A stretch of DNA of 64,000 nt from Rhodospirillales bacterium BBD 1991-14 (lineage in GTDB: Bacteria; Pseudomonadota; Alphaproteobacteria; Kiloniellales; Kiloniellaceae): positions 248,001-312,000 of the forward strand of contig LYSY01000001.1 of the NCBI GenBank assembly GCA_001657395.1, given 5' to 3'. Positions 63,125-64,000 of this stretch are shown piece by piece; position 1 is the stretch's first letter, and every line of letters starts with the position of its first letter. Below the pieces are notes generated by a model that had not been told where the DNA came from, did no database searches, and saw nothing but the letters and a program-made list of their open reading frames with translations. The position numbers and the translations under genes are program-made.

Positions 63125-63739
63125 CTAGACCTTGGCGGGCGGATCGACGCGATAGCCTGTCTCGGCCGCCGCCTCGGTCAGCCAGTCCCAGGACGATAGC
63201 GCGAAGCCGCGGAAGACATAAAGGTCGAAGCTGTCACCAAAGCTGTCTGCCGAAACCCGCCGCACCAGCACGCCCACTTCGTGGATCGCCGACTGCGCGA
63301 CCTCCAGGGGCGGGAAGCGCAGCGGATCCAGATCGATGGCGAGGCCCTTGGCCAGCACCCAGGCTGCCTTCGGCCCGGCAACGCGTATCACACTGCGCGC
63401 ATGGCTGAGGTCGGTGACCGCACCCAGTGATGCGGGCATCACTTCTGCGATCTTGGCGGCAAGTGCCGGGTCCGTGCTTTCGATCAGGAAGCGCCCGGGG
63501 CCGATGGCCATAAGCACCGTGCCCTCCCGGGCGCTGGAGCCGGAGCTGCGCTGCGGCGGGGCGCAGTGGGTGAGGGAAGCCAGGGTGTCCTCCACCTGCG
63601 CCAGAGTGTCGGGCCAGGCCGCAACCTGCACCAGGCTGACGATGCGCCGCTCGGTCAGTACCACGCCCGCCTCGCCCTGGCCGGCGCCCACGATCCGGGG
63701 CTCGCTGTGTCCCTGCAGGGGGGAGAGCAGATCAGACAT
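63125..63739 (-). CDS. soxG: Sarcosine oxidase gamma subunit
   Basis: 204 aa SoxG-type protein: SHARSVIRVAGPKAAWVLAKGLAIDLDPLRFPPLEVAQSAIHEVGVLVRR and FDLYVFRGFALSSWDWLTEAA match gamma subunits of heterotetrameric sarcosine oxidase, which are related to GcvT. Overlaps the soxA stop by 8 bp. The complex oxidises sarcosine to glycine and formaldehyde-equivalent, caught as 5,10-methylene-THF. Confidence 0.9.
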   Translation of the reverse strand: MSDLLSPLQGHSEPRIVGAGQGEAGVVLTERRIVSLVQVAAWPDTLAQVEDTLASLTHCAPPQRSSGSSAREGTVLMAIGPGRFLIESTDPALAAKIAEVMPASLGAVTDLSHARSVIRVAGPKAAWVLAKGLAIDLDPLRFPPLEVAQSAIHEVGVLVRRVSADSFGDSFDLYVFRGFALSSWDWLTEAAAETGYRVDPPAKV

Positions 63740-64000
63740 GCATCCGGCTCCCTTCGGGATCGAAGAAGTGGGAGGACACGACCTCCACTTCGACTCTGTG
63801 GCCCTTCAGGGGATAGCTGGCGATCAGTTCCTGGCCGATGCGCTCGCGCCCGTCCTCCAGAAGGCCGAGGGCGATGTACTTCTCAAGCGCCGGGCTGTAG
63901 GTCGAGGACGTGACATGACCCAGGCTGCGCGGCGGGCTCTCGCTGTCGTCCGCGGAGACAAGATGAGAGCCTGAGCGCACCGGCTGGCCGTCGCGGGAGA
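63732..64000 (-). CDS. soxA: Sarcosine oxidase alpha subunit, C-terminal fragment
   Basis: Only the last ~89 codons are in the window; the frame is open to the right edge. LGHVTSSTYSPALEKYIALGLLEDGRERIGQELIASYPL is the C-terminal GcvT-like beta-barrel of SoxA. Order soxA-soxG fits the usual soxBDAG operon, so beta and delta genes should lie beyond the right edge. Its THF-binding C-terminus delivers a C1 unit. Confidence 0.85.
   Translation of the reverse strand, partial: SRDGQPVRSGSHLVSADDSESPPRSLGHVTSSTYSPALEKYIALGLLEDGRERIGQELIASYPLKGHRVEVEVVSSHFFDPEGSRMHV

Overview
The window is G+C-rich (roughly two thirds by eye), densely packed with ATGA-overlapping genes, and looks like a chromosomal segment of a heterotrophic alphaproteobacterium. 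Pointers are the Methylobacterium-type two-subunit NAD formate dehydrogenase, a complete Entner-Doudoroff operon, a heterotetrameric sarcosine oxidase, many ABC and TTT solute transporters, and a palindromic intergenic repeat familiar from alphaproteobacteria. A Rhodospirillales/Kiloniellales-like or rhizobial relative is my guess, not something the sequence proves. I found no rRNA, tRNA, insertion sequence, prophage or CRISPR array.

Layout. 1-5100: a peptide/nickel-type ABC transporter (two ATPases, two permeases) with a metal-dependent phosphodiesterase gene inserted in the operon; the first ATPase is cut by the window edge. 5122-7554: an abutting pair made of a putative 2OG-Fe(II) oxygenase and an unrecognised Cys-rich protein, a single-domain response regulator, and a small protein joining a ClpX-type zinc finger to a helix-turn-helix. 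7598-14636: two glutamine-synthetase-family ligases flanking an SDR/FGGY-kinase pair and a Na/phosphate cotransporter. 14752-28502: a LacI regulator, a sugar isomerase, a Gfo/Idh/MocA dehydrogenase, a carbohydrate ABC importer with two different ATPases and a tiny membrane protein, then dhaL-dhaM-HPr-enzyme I-HTH-dhaK, which is a complete private phosphoenolpyruvate relay for dihydroxyacetone kinase.

28617-47124 is the most interesting part: an apparently self-contained oxalate/formate catabolic island. It holds a GntR regulator, oxalyl-CoA decarboxylase (oxc), formyl-CoA:oxalate CoA-transferase (frc), a stand-alone 10-formyl-THF hydrolase-like protein, formate-THF ligase (fhs), a universal stress protein, a tripartite tricarboxylate-type transporter (binding protein, small and large membrane subunits), a two-subunit succinate/malate-CoA-ligase-like enzyme, and the NAD-dependent formate dehydrogenase. 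Three near-identical T(T/G)GTATACCA sites lie before the regulator, the transporter and the CoA ligase, and suggest one GntR regulon. The proposed logic is oxalate uptake, ATP-dependent priming to oxalyl-CoA by the CoA ligase, the Oxc/Frc cycle, then formate oxidation to CO2 with NADH, or capture on folate. The priming and transport assignments are inferences from context.

47155-53438 holds an intergenic repeat, an AlaX-type editing protein, an SDR, an AraC regulator, a small TPR-like protein, a GNAT acetyltransferase, an acetylpolyamine-amidohydrolase/HDAC-like protein and a secreted PQQ-type sugar dehydrogenase. 53718-60122 is zwf-pgl-edd-eda-pgi. 60139-64000 is a leftward set: the end of soxA, soxG, a LysR regulator, a DUF1963-like protein, an SDR and a glyoxalase-fold protein.
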